32,593 nucleotides of DNA, from contig NZ_CAMBNZ010000024.1 of the NCBI RefSeq assembly GCF_945869175.1, positions 1 through 32,593 of the forward strand, given 5' to 3'. The DNA is from Limnohabitans sp. Rim8 (GTDB lineage Bacteria > Pseudomonadota > Gammaproteobacteria > Burkholderiales > Burkholderiaceae_C). Positions 23,868-32,593 of this stretch are shown here, in pieces (positions within the stretch are counted from its first letter, which is position 1; each line of letters starts with the position of its first letter). The notes under the pieces were generated by a model. It made no database searches. It saw nothing but the letters and a program-made list of their open reading frames with translations, and was not told the origin of the DNA. Both the position numbers and the translations under genes were made by a program.

Positions 23868-26563
23868 GGCATGGCGCCGCGGGTGTCGGTACTGAAACGA
23901 TAAGCAAAACGGCCTTGAGCATCCAGTGTCATGGCAATGGCTGCAAAAGGCAGGTCCAAAGCCATCCGCTCAAGCACCAGGCTGGAGAGTTCAGGCAGCA
24001 CCGACTGGGTGAGGATGTAATCCACATTTCGGGCACCGCTGTCAACTTCTGTGCAACGTTCGGTGATAGCGCGAACCACTGAATCGTCAAACATGAAATG
24101 TGCAGCGTGGTTCAGATGAATGCGCTCTGCGAGTCGGGCCAGCTTGAGTTTGACGATGCCCATGATCTGCTCATCACCCAACGGGTAATAGGGCACCAAC
24201 ACCAACCGACCTAAAAAGGCTGGGCTAAATTGCTTGAGCAGGGCGGGTCGAAGGCGCTCGACCAATTCCTCGGCCGATGGCCTAAAGCCTTTTGCACAAG
24301 CGTCGGTGATGATGTCTTGTGCAGCGTTGGACGTCAGCAAAATCAAAGTGTTTTTGAAATCGATTTGTACGCCTTCACCGTCGTCCATGACGCCTTTGTC
24401 GAAGACCTGAAAAAAGAGCTCCAGCACATCGGGATGGGCTTTTTCCATTTCATCAAGAAGCACCACGCTGTAGGGACGCCGACGCACCGCCTCGGTCAGC
24501 ACACCTCCTCGCCCGTAGCCTACGTAACCCGGTGGCGCGCCCTTGAGGCTGGAGACAGAGTGGGCCTCTTGAAACTCGGACATGTTGACGGTGACCATGT
24601 TGCGCTCGCCGCCATAAAGCAGGTCAGCCAAAGCAATCGCGGTTTCTGTCTTTCCTACGCCACTGGGTCCAACCAACATAAAAACGCCCACAGGCTTGCC
24701 GGGGTCATCCAAATCTGCACGGAAGGTGCGAACACGCCGGGCTATGGCGTCCAGGGCTTGGGGCTGACCGACAAGTCGTTCAGCCATGCGGTCTTGTAGA
24801 TGCAGCACAGTATGCAACTCATCAGCCATCATCTTGCCGACGGGAATCCCTGTCCAAGCTGAAATGACAGAGGCCACCGTGCCTGAGTCAACGCAGACCG
24901 TCACCAAGGGGTCGTCATCCTGCAAAGCTTCAAGACCCTTGTTCAGTCGCTGCAACTGCATGGTCACGAGTTGTGGGTCTTGCTCGTCGTCACCGTCTGA
25001 AACCGTGGCTGTGCCGTTGGCAATTCGACGGCGCAAATCCACGATTTCAGCCACAGCTTCTTTTTCACGGGCCAACTTGTCTTGCAAAGCCACCAATCGG
25101 ATTTGCACATCTTTCAAACTGAGTTCAGCCTTGGCAATCGCTTCAAGGCGATCAATTCCAGTGGCTTGTTCGTGGCGAAGTACGCGCAATCGACTTTCTG
25201 TATTGCCTTGTTGACGTTGCAAGGACTCCACACCCTCAGGCAAGCCACTTTGCCCTACGGCCACACGGGCGCACGCGGTGTCCAGCACGCTGATGGCTTT
25301 ATCGGGCAGTTGCCTGCCGGTGATGTAGCGCTGCGACAGCTTGACCGCATCGCAAACCGCTTCATCCAGAATTTCGATGCCGTGGTGTTTTTCAAGAGCA
25401 GCGACCATGCCGCGCAGCATTTCGATGGCCACATCGGGAGAAGGTTCGTCAATCTTCACCACCTGAAAGCGCCTCGCCAAGGCGGGGTCGCGTTCTACGT
25501 ATTTTTTGTATTCAGCCCAAGTGGTGGCGGCAATGGTGCGCAACTCGCCGCGCGCCAACGCCGGTTTAAGCAAATTGGCGGCATCTCCTTGCCCCTCTGC
25601 ACCTCCAGCGCCAATCAGCTGGTGAGCCTCATCGATGAACAAAATCACTGGGGTGGCGGAAGATTTAACCTCGGCAATGACCGACTTCAAGCGATTTTCA
25701 AATTCACCCTTGACACCTGCTCCGGCTTGAAGCAAAGCCAAATCTAACGAACGTACCGATACATCTTTCAAAACCGGTGGCACTTCACCGCGCACTACAC
25801 GCTGTGCAAAACCCTCCACCACTGCCGTCTTGCCCACCCCCGCCTCGCCAGTGAGGATCGGATTGTTTTGTCGTCTGCGCAGCAAGACGTCGATGATCTG
25901 GCGGATTTCATTGTCACGACCACGTATGGGGTCCATCTTGCCGTCTCGGGCTTGGGCCGTGATGTCGGTTGTGAACTGGTCCAGCGATGGGGTAGCCGAA
26001 CCCCCTTGTCGCATGGAAGGCATTTTCAATGGCGCACCATCGGCCAAGCTTGCTGGGTCGCCTGAGGCACGCGTGGCGCCGCCCGCATCTTCTGCCGACT
26101 GAGCCAGCAAGGCGGGCAGTTGCTCGCGAAGAGTTTTGCGCGGAATATCCAGCAAAGCAGGTGCGGTCTCCAGCAGCAAACCCCGCAGGCTGTCCACTTC
26201 CAGCAAGGCCAAGAGCAAAGTACCCGAGCGAACTTGTTGTTCGCCCAACAACATAGAGCTGAGCAGCCAAGCCTCTTGAAACCAAGGTGCGAAATGCGGT
26301 GATAAAGCGGGTGTGCGGCCATTGCCACGCTTAAAACGGTCTAGGCTTTGCTGCAACTGCGAGACGACCAAGCCAGCGTCAACGCCAAACTGAGGCAGGA
26401 TGAGGGCCATGTCAGGCGAACGATCGTCCACCAAGTGCAACAGCAAATGTTCAATGTCCACATGAAAGTGGGTTTGTCGGCCGCACAGTTCGGCCGCTTG
26501 CTTCATGGCCAGCTTGCATTCCGGGTTGAGCTTGGCCAGCAGGGTGCGAATGTCTATTTCCAT
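23864..26563 (-). CDS. clpV: T6SS AAA+ ATPase ClpV (TssH)
   Basis: 899 residues from the ATG at 26563; a longer in-frame reading to 26959 lies inside tssG and is not ClpV-like. Order of parts: Clp N-domain (1-150), a linker, AAA+ domain 1 with Walker A Gly-Glu-Ala-Gly-Val-Gly-Lys-Thr at 239-246 and Walker B 'Ile-Leu-Phe-Ile-Asp-Glu-Ala-His' at 307-314, a middle coiled-coil (about 445-515), then AAA+ domain 2 with Walker A Gly-Pro-Ser-Gly-Val-Gly-Lys-Thr at 632-639 and 'Val-Val-Leu-Leu-Asp-Glu'. ClpV pulls apart the contracted TssB/TssC sheath through TssC. It sits 11 bases after tssG and overlaps vgrG. Confidence 0.95.
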   Translation of the reverse strand: MEIDIRTLLAKLNPECKLAMKQAAELCGRQTHFHVDIEHLLLHLVDDRSPDMALILPQFGVDAGLVVSQLQQSLDRFKRGNGRTPALSPHFAPWFQEAWLLSSMLLGEQQVRSGTLLLALLEVDSLRGLLLETAPALLDIPRKTLREQLPALLAQSAEDAGGATRASGDPASLADGAPLKMPSMRQGGSATPSLDQFTTDITAQARDGKMDPIRGRDNEIRQIIDVLLRRRQNNPILTGEAGVGKTAVVEGFAQRVVRGEVPPVLKDVSVRSLDLALLQAGAGVKGEFENRLKSVIAEVKSSATPVILFIDEAHQLIGAGGAEGQGDAANLLKPALARGELRTIAATTWAEYKKYVERDPALARRFQVVKIDEPSPDVAIEMLRGMVAALEKHHGIEILDEAVCDAVKLSQRYITGRQLPDKAISVLDTACARVAVGQSGLPEGVESLQRQQGNTESRLRVLRHEQATGIDRLEAIAKAELSLKDVQIRLVALQDKLAREKEAVAEIVDLRRRIANGTATVSDGDDEQDPQLVTMQLQRLNKGLEALQDDDPLVTVCVDSGTVASVISAWTGIPVGKMMADELHTVLHLQDRMAERLVGQPQALDAIARRVRTFRADLDDPGKPVGVFMLVGPSGVGKTETAIALADLLYGGERNMVTVNMSEFQEAHSVSSLKGAPPGYVGYGRGGVLTEAVRRRPYSVVLLDEMEKAHPDVLELFFQVFDKGVMDDGEGVQIDFKNTLILLTSNAAQDIITDACAKGFRPSAEELVERLRPALLKQFSPAFLGRLVLVPYYPLGDEQIMGIVKLKLARLAERIHLNHAAHFMFDDSVVRAITERCTEVDSGARNVDYILTQSVLPELSSLVLERMALDLPFAAIAMTLDAQGRFAYRFSTDTRGAMP

Positions 26564-26574
26564 TGTTTTCTTTG

Positions 26575-27600
26575 CTATCTTTCGCAATGCGCGGGCATGA
26601 GCAGCGTTTTGATGGACTGAAAGGCTTTGGGAGCTTGTGGGTCGCCACTTTGCGTCAACCAACTGGTCCAGCCCAAGCGAGCTTGGCCCAGGCGCGGCAA
26701 ACTGGCGCTGGCTTGTGCTTGTGGTTGGAGCACCAAGCGCACTTGCAACTCCGACTGGGTGTGGCGGCGCACAAGCCAAGACATGAGAACATGGTCTTGC
26801 CCTCCGGGCAGCAGACTTTGCAAACGGTTGATGGGTGTTTCTAAAACAATGAGTTCGATGCCAGCTGCGGCGTCCCAAGCACGCTGACCCAACACGGCTT
26901 GGTAACCCAACACAGCAAGGCCCAAAGGGGGTTGGTCTGCCAAGTCCAGAGTTTGCCATCCACCCACAAATTGCCGACCTTTCAAAACAAGGCTCAGCCG
27001 ATCAGACAGCAAGGTGAGTAAATTGAGCATGGACCGCGGGGCTGCGTTTTGCAATCCTGCATGGTTCAAACGTGCCACCTCACCAACTGGTCCGCGCGCA
27101 CCTTCGGCGCGTCCCAGGCCGCTGATGGCATCTATGGTTTTGGCCAGTGGGTTGTCTTGTTGGCTGGCCCGCCAGTTCAAACCGATGTGGTGTTTTTTGC
27201 GACTTCGATACAAAAAGGCCAACCATCGGCTGTGGAAAATATCCAGAAAATCCAATGCGGCGCGGTCTTTGGCAGTACGGCGCTGCAACAGCATTTCTGT
27301 AAAAGGCAGGGGAAGCGGGCCGTTAGCGCCAGCCAAACTCATGGCCGCAGATGTCAGGGTACTTCGATCTTCTGGCGTAGACGCTGGCTGTACGCTGACA
27401 ACGTCACTGGGTGCAAAAGCCAAAGATATATTGCCACGCAGTAACGCAGCCTCGTCGAGACCCACGCCCGTACCCAGGGCAAGTCGCTCGGGAGCATGGC
27501 GTTCGAGCAGGCTGATCGCCTGAAACAAATTAAAGCCTTGTGGCCGACTGTACAGCCGGTCAATCAAAGCAAGTTCTGGTGGCCGCACATGGGCTCCCAT
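26575..27600 (-). CDS. tssG: T6SS baseplate protein TssG
   Basis: 341 residues, usual TssG length. Family signs are 'Pro-x-Gly-Phe-Asn-Leu-Phe-Gln-Ala-Ile-Ser-Leu-Leu-Glu-Arg' near 20-34, 'Leu-Gly-Ala-Asn-Gly-Pro-Leu-Pro'-like 'Leu-Ala-Gly-Ala-Asn-Gly-Pro-Leu-Pro-Leu-Pro' near 88-98, and 'Phe-Leu-Asp-Ile-Phe-His-Ser-Arg' near 117-124 followed by 'Phe-Leu-Tyr-Arg'. TssG binds two TssF copies in the baseplate wedge and recruits TssK. Its start overlaps the end of tssF by 37 bases, so the two are coupled. The ATG at 27600 is the first in-frame start that gives the family N-terminus. Confidence 0.93.
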   Translation of the reverse strand: MGAHVRPPELALIDRLYSRPQGFNLFQAISLLERHAPERLALGTGVGLDEAALLRGNISLAFAPSDVVSVQPASTPEDRSTLTSAAMSLAGANGPLPLPFTEMLLQRRTAKDRAALDFLDIFHSRWLAFLYRSRKKHHIGLNWRASQQDNPLAKTIDAISGLGRAEGARGPVGEVARLNHAGLQNAAPRSMLNLLTLLSDRLSLVLKGRQFVGGWQTLDLADQPPLGLAVLGYQAVLGQRAWDAAAGIELIVLETPINRLQSLLPGGQDHVLMSWLVRRHTQSELQVRLVLQPQAQASASLPRLGQARLGWTSWLTQSGDPQAPKAFQSIKTLLMPAHCER

Positions 27601-29360
27601 CGCTTCCAGTCCTCGCCATTGCGGCGGGCTGTCAAACGTACAAATGAATTGACGGTGGTGTAAAGCGCAAAAAAGCGCGCCAGAACTGCCGACAAAAGTA
27701 AGGGCGAGCCACCCACAAAAGCAGTCTCGTCAAAACCCAGTTGCACCTCGGTGCCACGGCAAAAGCCACGCCAGGCGTCGCTTCCCAAGCGGGCCGTGAC
27801 ACCGCGCGCTTGCAATGTGCGCACACCTTTGATTTGCGCCAAGTCCCGTGCGCCACTGGAGGCAAACAAACTGAGCATGTCGCGCAAAGTTTGAACCCCA
27901 TTGGTGCCGCCTACCAACGACTGGTGGTTCAGCCTGAGCAAGCCAACCAAGCGCCACATTGTGGCGCTCGACAGAGGTGGGTCGCGCTGTTCGGAAGGCT
28001 CGTACAAACAAGTGATGGCCAAGGAAGAGGACAGGTTTTCAGCACGTAAGCGTGTCTGAGGCCGCAACTGACTGGCCAAGCGGCGATTGGTACATAAAAG
28101 CTGCGCAAAAACCACAGGCTCAGACGGTACGCTGCGGGTGTTGTTGGGATCCACAAAAGACAAAAACATGTCTGTGCCCGTGAGGTTGGCACGCAAGCTG
28201 GTTTCTCGCCTGGCCGACCAGAAAACTTCAGGCCGTGCTTCAGCGCTGTCTTGTTGACCGCCAGCGCTTGCGCCAGATGTATCTTGCGAATCCAAAGCGG
28301 CGAAGGCGGTTATGCGCTGCGGTCGGTCAGCGTCTGGGTCGGATGCTACGACCGACAAAATGGAATGAACTTCGGTGGTACTTTCAAATTGACGGTCTCC
28401 AACCAGCAGGTACTCATGATGTCGGTGATCAATCGTCATCGGTTCACTGGTACGGTTGAATAAGTTCACAATGGGCACGCACCCCAGTTTGAAACTTTCC
28501 GCATCCAACCCACGCAATCCACGGGCACTGCGGTCCAATTGCAAACGTAACTCAAAATGCTCACCATGACCCGTCAGACCCGACAGGCCCGTGAGGTCAA
28601 AAAAATGGAATTTCCCGGGGAATGAAAAATATTCTTGAAGCAAACCATACGCGGCTGCAGCATGCGGTGGATTGGGCAGCACAGATTGATCAAGGTCATA
28701 ACCCACCTCTCGCCAAGCAGTGCGCGGCAAATGCCGAACATGGCCCTGCGCATCGACCACATCGACCCCCATCACGGCGCTGACCAACAAGTCATAAAGT
28801 GGCATGGTGCTCATCCAGTCGCCATGCAAGTGCAGACGCAGACTGTCCAAGGCCAACTCATTGGCAGTCAGGCCTTCCGAACAGCTGACTTGTAAACACA
28901 AGGTGGATGCGCCAGACAAGCGCACATCGGTGATGTCCAGTGGCCACAGCACATTGTCCCAAGCAGTTCGCATGCGACAGGTTTCACCACTGGCCGTGCG
29001 CGCCACCAAGGATGTATGGCGAGGCACCACATAACCTGCTGTGACCTTGCCTTGGGTGGGGTCCAACGCCAGTTGCGCCACCGAAATCGACGGGACTGGC
29101 TGCATCAACGACGGGCACTGACTTTCCAGTAAAGCGGCTGCGACTTGGGGAAATTCACGGTCCAGATCGCGGTGCACGCGTGCGGCCAAAAATGCGTTGG
29201 CTTCGATCAGGCGTTCTGTATGTGGATCAGGAGACTCTGCGCCGCCCAAAGCCAGTCGGGAGGCTACTTTGGGGTAACGGGCTGAGAAGTCAGCGCCTTG
29301 ATGACGCAAATAAGCCAGCTCGCGTTTGTAATATTCAATCAGGTCATCGTCGGCAAGCAT
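27564..29360 (-). CDS. tssF: T6SS baseplate protein TssF
   Basis: 598 residues. The N-terminus has the family signature 'Tyr-Tyr-Lys-Arg-Glu-Leu-Ala-Tyr-Leu-Arg' at 10-19, 'Phe-Ser-Ala-Arg-Tyr-Pro-Lys-Val-Ala' and 'Asp-Pro-His-Thr-Glu-Arg-Leu-Ile-Glu-Ala'. Later segments include 'Val-Pro-Ile-Val-Asn-Leu-Phe' and a C-terminal 'Arg-Gly-Thr-Glu-Val-Gln-Leu-Gly-Phe-Asp-Glu', also typical. TssF forms the arms of the baseplate wedge with TssG and TssE. The ATG at 29360 shares its A with the TGA of tssE (TGATG). The 3' end runs 37 bases into tssG. Confidence 0.95.
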   Translation of the reverse strand: MLADDDLIEYYKRELAYLRHQGADFSARYPKVASRLALGGAESPDPHTERLIEANAFLAARVHRDLDREFPQVAAALLESQCPSLMQPVPSISVAQLALDPTQGKVTAGYVVPRHTSLVARTASGETCRMRTAWDNVLWPLDITDVRLSGASTLCLQVSCSEGLTANELALDSLRLHLHGDWMSTMPLYDLLVSAVMGVDVVDAQGHVRHLPRTAWREVGYDLDQSVLPNPPHAAAAYGLLQEYFSFPGKFHFFDLTGLSGLTGHGEHFELRLQLDRSARGLRGLDAESFKLGCVPIVNLFNRTSEPMTIDHRHHEYLLVGDRQFESTTEVHSILSVVASDPDADRPQRITAFAALDSQDTSGASAGGQQDSAEARPEVFWSARRETSLRANLTGTDMFLSFVDPNNTRSVPSEPVVFAQLLCTNRRLASQLRPQTRLRAENLSSSLAITCLYEPSEQRDPPLSSATMWRLVGLLRLNHQSLVGGTNGVQTLRDMLSLFASSGARDLAQIKGVRTLQARGVTARLGSDAWRGFCRGTEVQLGFDETAFVGGSPLLLSAVLARFFALYTTVNSFVRLTARRNGEDWKRWEPMCGHQNLL

Positions 29361-29821
29361 CAGACAGTCTCCGATACGCCATCGGACAAGTTCACTGGAA
29401 TATCGAAGTCAACCCTGCGCAAGGTCATACCCAAGCGAACTGCACCTGATATTTGCAACTTGGCTTGCCCGCGGTGGTTGCTGCTGTCATCGTGCATTGC
29501 AACAACTTGGGTATGCGATAGCCTCGGCTCAAACAGCGCAATGGCATGTTGAACGGCTTGACTCACCAAAGCCAAATCGTCAGAAGATTTGCAGGACAAA
29601 GATGAAAAATCAGGAATGCCAAAGTCCAGAACGGTGCCTTGGCATTTCAAAAATTCGGCCATGGTCAAACCGCAGCGTGTGTTGAGCAAACTGGCGATCT
29701 CATTGGCAATCGATGCTTGCAGCCCCGCCGCGTCAAAAGCCGCAGCGTCACCCATCTCACCGTCCCGAGCACACAAGCGCTGAAACAGGGGGATGGCTGC
29801 GCTACGGGACAGTTCAGACAT
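29360..29821 (-). CDS. tssE: T6SS baseplate protein TssE (gp25-like)
   Basis: 153 residues with the gp25-like lysozyme fold of phage baseplates, which in T6SS is structural. 'Leu-Phe-Gln-Arg-Leu' lies near the start, 'Glu-Ile-Ala-Ser-Leu-Leu-Asn-Thr-Arg' near 40-48, 'Asp-Phe-Gly-Ile-Pro-Asp-Phe' near 66-72, 'Glu-Pro-Arg-Leu' near 98-101 and 'Phe-Asp-Ile-Pro-Val' near the end. It seeds sheath assembly in the baseplate wedge with TssF/TssG. It is 18 bases after hcp and is coupled to tssF by TGATG. Confidence 0.93.
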   Translation of the reverse strand: MSELSRSAAIPLFQRLCARDGEMGDAAAFDAAGLQASIANEIASLLNTRCGLTMAEFLKCQGTVLDFGIPDFSSLSCKSSDDLALVSQAVQHAIALFEPRLSHTQVVAMHDDSSNHRGQAKLQISGAVRLGMTLRRVDFDIPVNLSDGVSETV

Positions 29822-29839
29822 GGGCTAGCGCAACTCGGA

Positions 29840-30328
29840 TTATTTGGGTGTGGCTGCAATATTTTTAACCAGATCCCAACCAAAACCAGCAGAACCTTTT
29901 TTCGTCGAATCCTTGTTTTGCTGTGAGTACACCAGACTAATGGCGCTGTAATTCAAAGAGAACGAGTCGCTGGGCTGGCCGCCGCCACCGCTGGTCGAAA
30001 TGTTGGAGACCATGGCATCGGTCAACACGTATTCGATCAATGACATGAACTTCGAGCCTTCGGTCCGGCCAATGTGGATTTTGGCATCGCCCAACTTGGT
30101 GCCAGCCACGCAAGCGCTGTAAAGAGCTGGCGTAGAAATGTCTGCAGATTTGGAAAAGTTCATTTCCGAAAAGTTGGGACGACCTGCTGTGCGCTCTGTG
30201 TTGGAGCGGTCCATTTGCATGGGGATGGACGCGCTGTGGCTGAACGACAGGATGATGATTTGGCCAATATTGCCATCCAATTCGCAATTGCCTTTGATGT
30301 CTTTGATTTCAAGAATGATGGTATCCAT
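29840..30328 (-). CDS. hcp: T6SS tube protein Hcp (TssD)
   Basis: 162 residues, the normal Hcp length. Hexameric rings of this protein stack into the inner tube, which carries small effectors in its lumen. Visible pattern: 'Ile-Leu-Glu-Ile-Lys-Asp-Ile-Lys-Gly', 'Ser-Phe-Ser-His-Ser-Ala', 'Arg-Pro-Asn-Phe-Ser-Glu-Met-Asn-Phe-Ser-Lys', and the closing 'Ser-Leu-Asn-Tyr-Ser-Ala-Ile', 'Gly-Trp-Asp-Leu'. There is no C-terminal effector extension. A strong stem-loop lies in the 76-base gap upstream of it, which could stabilise this mRNA segment, fitting the large amount of Hcp needed. Confidence 0.94.
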   Translation of the reverse strand: MDTIILEIKDIKGNCELDGNIGQIIILSFSHSASIPMQMDRSNTERTAGRPNFSEMNFSKSADISTPALYSACVAGTKLGDAKIHIGRTEGSKFMSLIEYVLTDAMVSNISTSGGGGQPSDSFSLNYSAISLVYSQQNKDSTKKGSAGFGWDLVKNIAATPK

Positions 30329-30351
30329 GAACAGCTTTCAATGATTTATGA

Positions 30352-30377
30352 AAGGCGAGGCCTAGGGCCATCGCCTT
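30352..30377 (-). promoter_or_regulatory. Stem-loop between tssC and hcp
   Basis: On the minus strand AAGGCGA-T-GGCC-CTA-GGCC-TCGCCTT folds into an 11-bp GC-rich stem with one bulged T and a 3-base loop. It lies 27 bases after the tssC stop and 23 bases before the hcp ATG. It is followed by TTTC only, so it is not a full intrinsic terminator. A role as an mRNA-stabilising or processing element that sets the hcp level apart from tssBC is inference. Confidence 0.6.
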
Positions 30378-30404
30378 GGGTTGAGGTGAGTGGACGTGTA
30401 TTGA

Positions 30405-31898
30405 TCAAGCCGCAGCAGCGGGCAATTCCGCCACCAAACGGATAGAGGCTGTCAGGCCTTCCATTTGAAAATGCGGCTTGAGAAAGACCGTAGCGTTGTA
30501 AACACCGGGCTTGCCAGCCACGTCTGTCACATCAATGCGGGCTTGACTCAAAGGAAAGCGGGCTTTCATCGCTTGTGGGGCAGCATCGTTGAGCAAGACG
30601 TAATCAGCGATCCAGTTGTTGAGGTATTCCTCCACACTTCCGCGCGTTTGGAAACTGCCCACTTTGTCACGCATGATCACCTTGATGTAATGCGCAAAAC
30701 GTGATGCAGCCAACACATAGGGCAGACGTGAAGAAAGCTCAGAGTTGGCGTTGGCGTTGTCTTTGTTGTAGACCTTGGGTTTGTTGGTGGTCTGTCCACC
30801 AAAGAAAGCCGCAAAATCAGAGCCTTTGGAGTTAACGATAGAAATGAACCCCAAGTCATTGAGTTCTTTTTCACGCCGATCGGTGATGCTCACTTCGGTT
30901 GGGCACTTGAGCAGCACGTCACCTTCGTCTGTTTTGAATGCGTGGGCAGTGAGTGCTTCAACCTTACCGCCGCCTTCAACGCCACGAATCGCTGTGGTCC
31001 AGCCGTAGTTGGCAAATGCGCCTGTGATGCGCAGTCCCAGCTGGTATGCCGAGTTGGCCCACAGGTATTTGTTGTGGTCGGAGCCGTCCACATCTTCCTC
31101 AAAATTGAAGCCCTCAACTGGAATGGTTTTGGCGCCGTATGGCAGGCGGGCAGCATAGCTTGGCAAAACCAAGGCCACATAACGTGAATCTTCGCTCTCG
31201 CGAAAGCCGCGCCAAGTTGCCAGTTCGGCACTTTCAAAAATCTTGGACAGGTCGCGAGGAACGCCCAGTTCTGTGAATGACTTCATGTCAAACATGGCAG
31301 GCGCTGCAGCCGCAATGAATGGCGCATGAGATGCGGCAGCCACTTTGGACATGCGCTGGAGCAATGCTTGGTCTTGCGGGTGACGGCCAAACTGGTAGTC
31401 GCCAATCAGCAAAGAGAAGGGATTGCCGCCGAATGTGCCGTATTCTTCTTCGTAGATTTTCTTAAACAAGGCGCTCATGTCGTGATCGACAGCGGTCTCC
31501 AAGTCTTTGAGCAACTCTTTTTTGCTCACGTTCAATAAACGAAGCTTCAGACGGGGACCTGTTTCTGTGCCAAAAACCATGTCGTGCAGACCGCGCCAAG
31601 ACGCTTCGAGCGCCTGGAATTTCTCGTCGTGCATGATGGCGTTGAGCTGCGCAGACAGAATCTGATCGATTTCTGCAACGCGCTCGTTGATCATGGCAAC
31701 CACGCCCTTGTCAGGACTGGTTTTCATGCCCTCGTCCAAAATTTGCGTGGCAAATTGGCCCAGCAATTTTTTGGCGTATTGGTCTTGCGATGGCTCAACG
31801 GCCATATTGCCTTCTTGGACAATGCGGTCGAGCAAGCTCAGCTCGTTGGTTGTGGTGGTACTGGCGCCTGCAGCGTCGGATTTTTGTTTGGTGGCCAT
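30405..31898 (-). CDS. tssC: T6SS sheath protein TssC (large subunit)
   Basis: 497 residues, full length. Typical segments are 'Leu-Leu-Asp-Arg-Ile-Val' near the start, 'Phe-Gln-Ala-Leu-Glu-Ala-Ser-Trp-Arg-Gly-Leu' near 93-103, 'Glu-Glu-Tyr-Gly-Thr-Phe-Gly-Gly' near 150-157, 'Leu-Pro-Tyr-Gly' near 255, and the closing 'Pro-His-Phe-Gln-Met-Glu-Gly-Leu'. The N-terminal helix is the part ClpV binds after contraction. TssC pairs with TssB to build the contractile sheath. AGGT lies 9 bases upstream of the ATG at 31898, and tssB ends 44 bases before it. A 12-base palindrome (AAGCCGCGGCTT) overlaps the tssB stop codon. Confidence 0.96.
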   Translation of the reverse strand: MATKQKSDAAGASTTTTNELSLLDRIVQEGNMAVEPSQDQYAKKLLGQFATQILDEGMKTSPDKGVVAMINERVAEIDQILSAQLNAIMHDEKFQALEASWRGLHDMVFGTETGPRLKLRLLNVSKKELLKDLETAVDHDMSALFKKIYEEEYGTFGGNPFSLLIGDYQFGRHPQDQALLQRMSKVAAASHAPFIAAAAPAMFDMKSFTELGVPRDLSKIFESAELATWRGFRESEDSRYVALVLPSYAARLPYGAKTIPVEGFNFEEDVDGSDHNKYLWANSAYQLGLRITGAFANYGWTTAIRGVEGGGKVEALTAHAFKTDEGDVLLKCPTEVSITDRREKELNDLGFISIVNSKGSDFAAFFGGQTTNKPKVYNKDNANANSELSSRLPYVLAASRFAHYIKVIMRDKVGSFQTRGSVEEYLNNWIADYVLLNDAAPQAMKARFPLSQARIDVTDVAGKPGVYNATVFLKPHFQMEGLTASIRLVAELPAAAA

Positions 31899-31942
31899 GG
31901 TGTTCTACCTAAGAATGAATGGAAACTAAAGCAAGCCGCGGC

Positions 31943-32473
31943 TTACTCAGCAGTAGGCGCATCTGCGCTGGCGGCGGCTGTTTCAGCGGCTTCGCTGCCG
32001 CGCAAGGCTTTGAGTTCTTCGGTGTTCTGAACGATGTTGCCCAACAAGGCGTCCAGTTCGTCATTGCCGTCGAGTTTGCCGAGCAAGTCACGCAACTGTT
32101 GACGCGCTTCCAAAAGGCGTGCCAAACGAGGAACTTGATTGACGATCGATTCAGGGTGGAAATGCTCAAACTCAGTGAAATTGAGTTCAATTTTCAAATT
32201 GCCCTCTTCCTTCAATGTGTCTGGCACAGAAAGGTCAAGGCGTGGGGCGATCTTGCCCATGATTTCGTTGAAGTTATCTCGGTCGATTTCCACAAAACGG
32301 CGGTCTTTCATCTTGGCCGGCGGCAGTAAAGGCTGACCACTCAAATCTGCCATCAAGCCCACCACCAGAGGCAACTCTTTCTTTTCGATTGCATCACCAA
32401 TTTCAACGTCATAGGTGATTTGGACACGCGGGGGGCGGTTACGTCCTACCCACTTTTGCAGACTGTCTGACAT
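31943..32473 (-). CDS. tssB: T6SS sheath protein TssB (small subunit)
   Basis: 176 residues from the ATG at 32473, chosen because CAGGAG sits 7 bases upstream and the product begins with the family's usual 'Met-Ser-Asp-Ser-Leu-Gln-Lys-Trp'. Later signatures are 'Val-Gln-Ile-Thr-Tyr-Asp-Val-Glu-Ile-Gly-Asp-Ala', 'Lys-Glu-Leu-Pro-Leu-Val-Val-Gly', 'Met-Ala-Asp-Leu-Ser-Gly', 'Arg-Phe-Val-Glu-Ile-Asp-Arg-Asp-Asn-Phe' and 'Leu-Leu-Gly-Asn-Ile'. It is the first gene of the T6SS operon in this window. The C-terminal tail is rich in Ala and Glu, as in relatives. Confidence 0.96.
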   Translation of the reverse strand: MSDSLQKWVGRNRPPRVQITYDVEIGDAIEKKELPLVVGLMADLSGQPLLPPAKMKDRRFVEIDRDNFNEIMGKIAPRLDLSVPDTLKEEGNLKIELNFTEFEHFHPESIVNQVPRLARLLEARQQLRDLLGKLDGNDELDALLGNIVQNTEELKALRGSEAAETAAASADAPTAE

Positions 32474-32593
32474 ACGAAACTCCTGTATCAATAACGTTGG
32501 AAATCACCCAAATAATGGGCAAATCAGATTGTCATCATGAAGATGATCATTGACTTTATACAAAAAAATTGGAAAAATAAAGAAGTTTCTTTT
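32474..32593 (-). promoter_or_regulatory. Upstream region of the T6SS operon, AT-rich
   Basis: The 120 bases ahead of tssB are much more AT-rich than the genes, and on the minus strand contain T-tracts, a TATAAA-like hexamer at about 32557-32562, and an imperfect inverted repeat (TCATC-ATGAA-GATGA) near 32533-32552. A promoter is expected here as this is the head of the run of genes, but no convincing -35 or sigma-54 (GG-N10-GC) element can be assigned. The region runs off the window. Confidence 0.35.

Noticed and set aside
26564-26959. N-terminal extension of ClpV to 26959
   Set aside because: The extra 132 codons lie inside tssG in another frame and do not look like ClpV. The ATG at 26563 gives the normal N-domain.
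31933-31944. Perfect 12-base palindrome AAGCCGCGGCTT at the end of tssB
   Set aside because: It lies over coding sequence and the stop codon, and a hairpin would have only a 4-bp stem. Chance in GC-rich coding DNA is likely.
1-32593. Search for CRISPR arrays, rRNA, tRNA, insertion sequences and integrase genes
   Set aside because: No regularly spaced repeats, no tRNA cloverleaf or rRNA sequence I can recognise, and no transposase or integrase among the translated products.

Overview
The window looks like a chromosomal segment of a betaproteobacterium in the Burkholderiales, most likely Comamonadaceae-like. The reasons are moderately high GC in most genes, an orphan Bug-family (tripartite tricarboxylate) binding protein, a DUF2236/MpaB-type oxygenase, and the style of the type VI secretion (T6SS) genes. 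Species cannot be fixed from the sequence alone.

Left part (1-7830), housekeeping and catabolic genes. It holds the 3' end of a probable lipocalin (+), a PH-domain protein (-), an MpaB-type oxygenase (+), an aldehyde dehydrogenase translationally coupled to a c-type cytochrome (-), a LigB/DODA-type dioxygenase (+), an argE-like M20 deacetylase followed by a Bug binding protein (-), a NIPSNAP protein (+), and a decayed yccF gene (-) whose second domain can still be read past stop codons.

Right part (about 7900-32473), one long minus-strand T6SS cluster. In transcription order it reads: tssB, tssC, hcp (tssD), tssE, tssF, tssG, clpV (tssH), vgrG (tssI), a MORN-repeat protein, a DUF4280 PAAR-like protein, a proline-rich single-TM protein, a small unknown protein, two SLC1 (dicarboxylate/amino acid:cation symporter)-like membrane proteins, tssJ, tssK, tssL, tssM, tssA. 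An AT-rich unknown gene lies after tssA. Most genes overlap or abut, so the cluster is probably one or a few transcripts. All 13 core Tss components are present. No Fha, PpkA, PppA, TagF or other known regulatory gene is seen here.

How it should work: TssB/TssC form the contractile sheath around an Hcp tube. VgrG, with the DUF4280 protein as its likely tip, forms the spike. TssE/F/G/K form the baseplate, TssJ/L/M the envelope complex, TssA the assembly cap or priming factor, and ClpV recycles the sheath.

The most unusual part is the 16.7-20.65 kb block. Two diverged SLC1-like transporters, which have lost much of the family's ion- and substrate-binding signature, are fused by stop/start overlaps into the operon directly ahead of tssJ, preceded by two small unknown proteins. 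Other points of interest are a TssM without a recognisable Walker A motif and with only one N-terminal TM helix, a strong stem-loop between tssC and hcp, an 8-residue repeat array in the VgrG needle, a cytochrome c with no signal peptide, and the yccF pseudogene.
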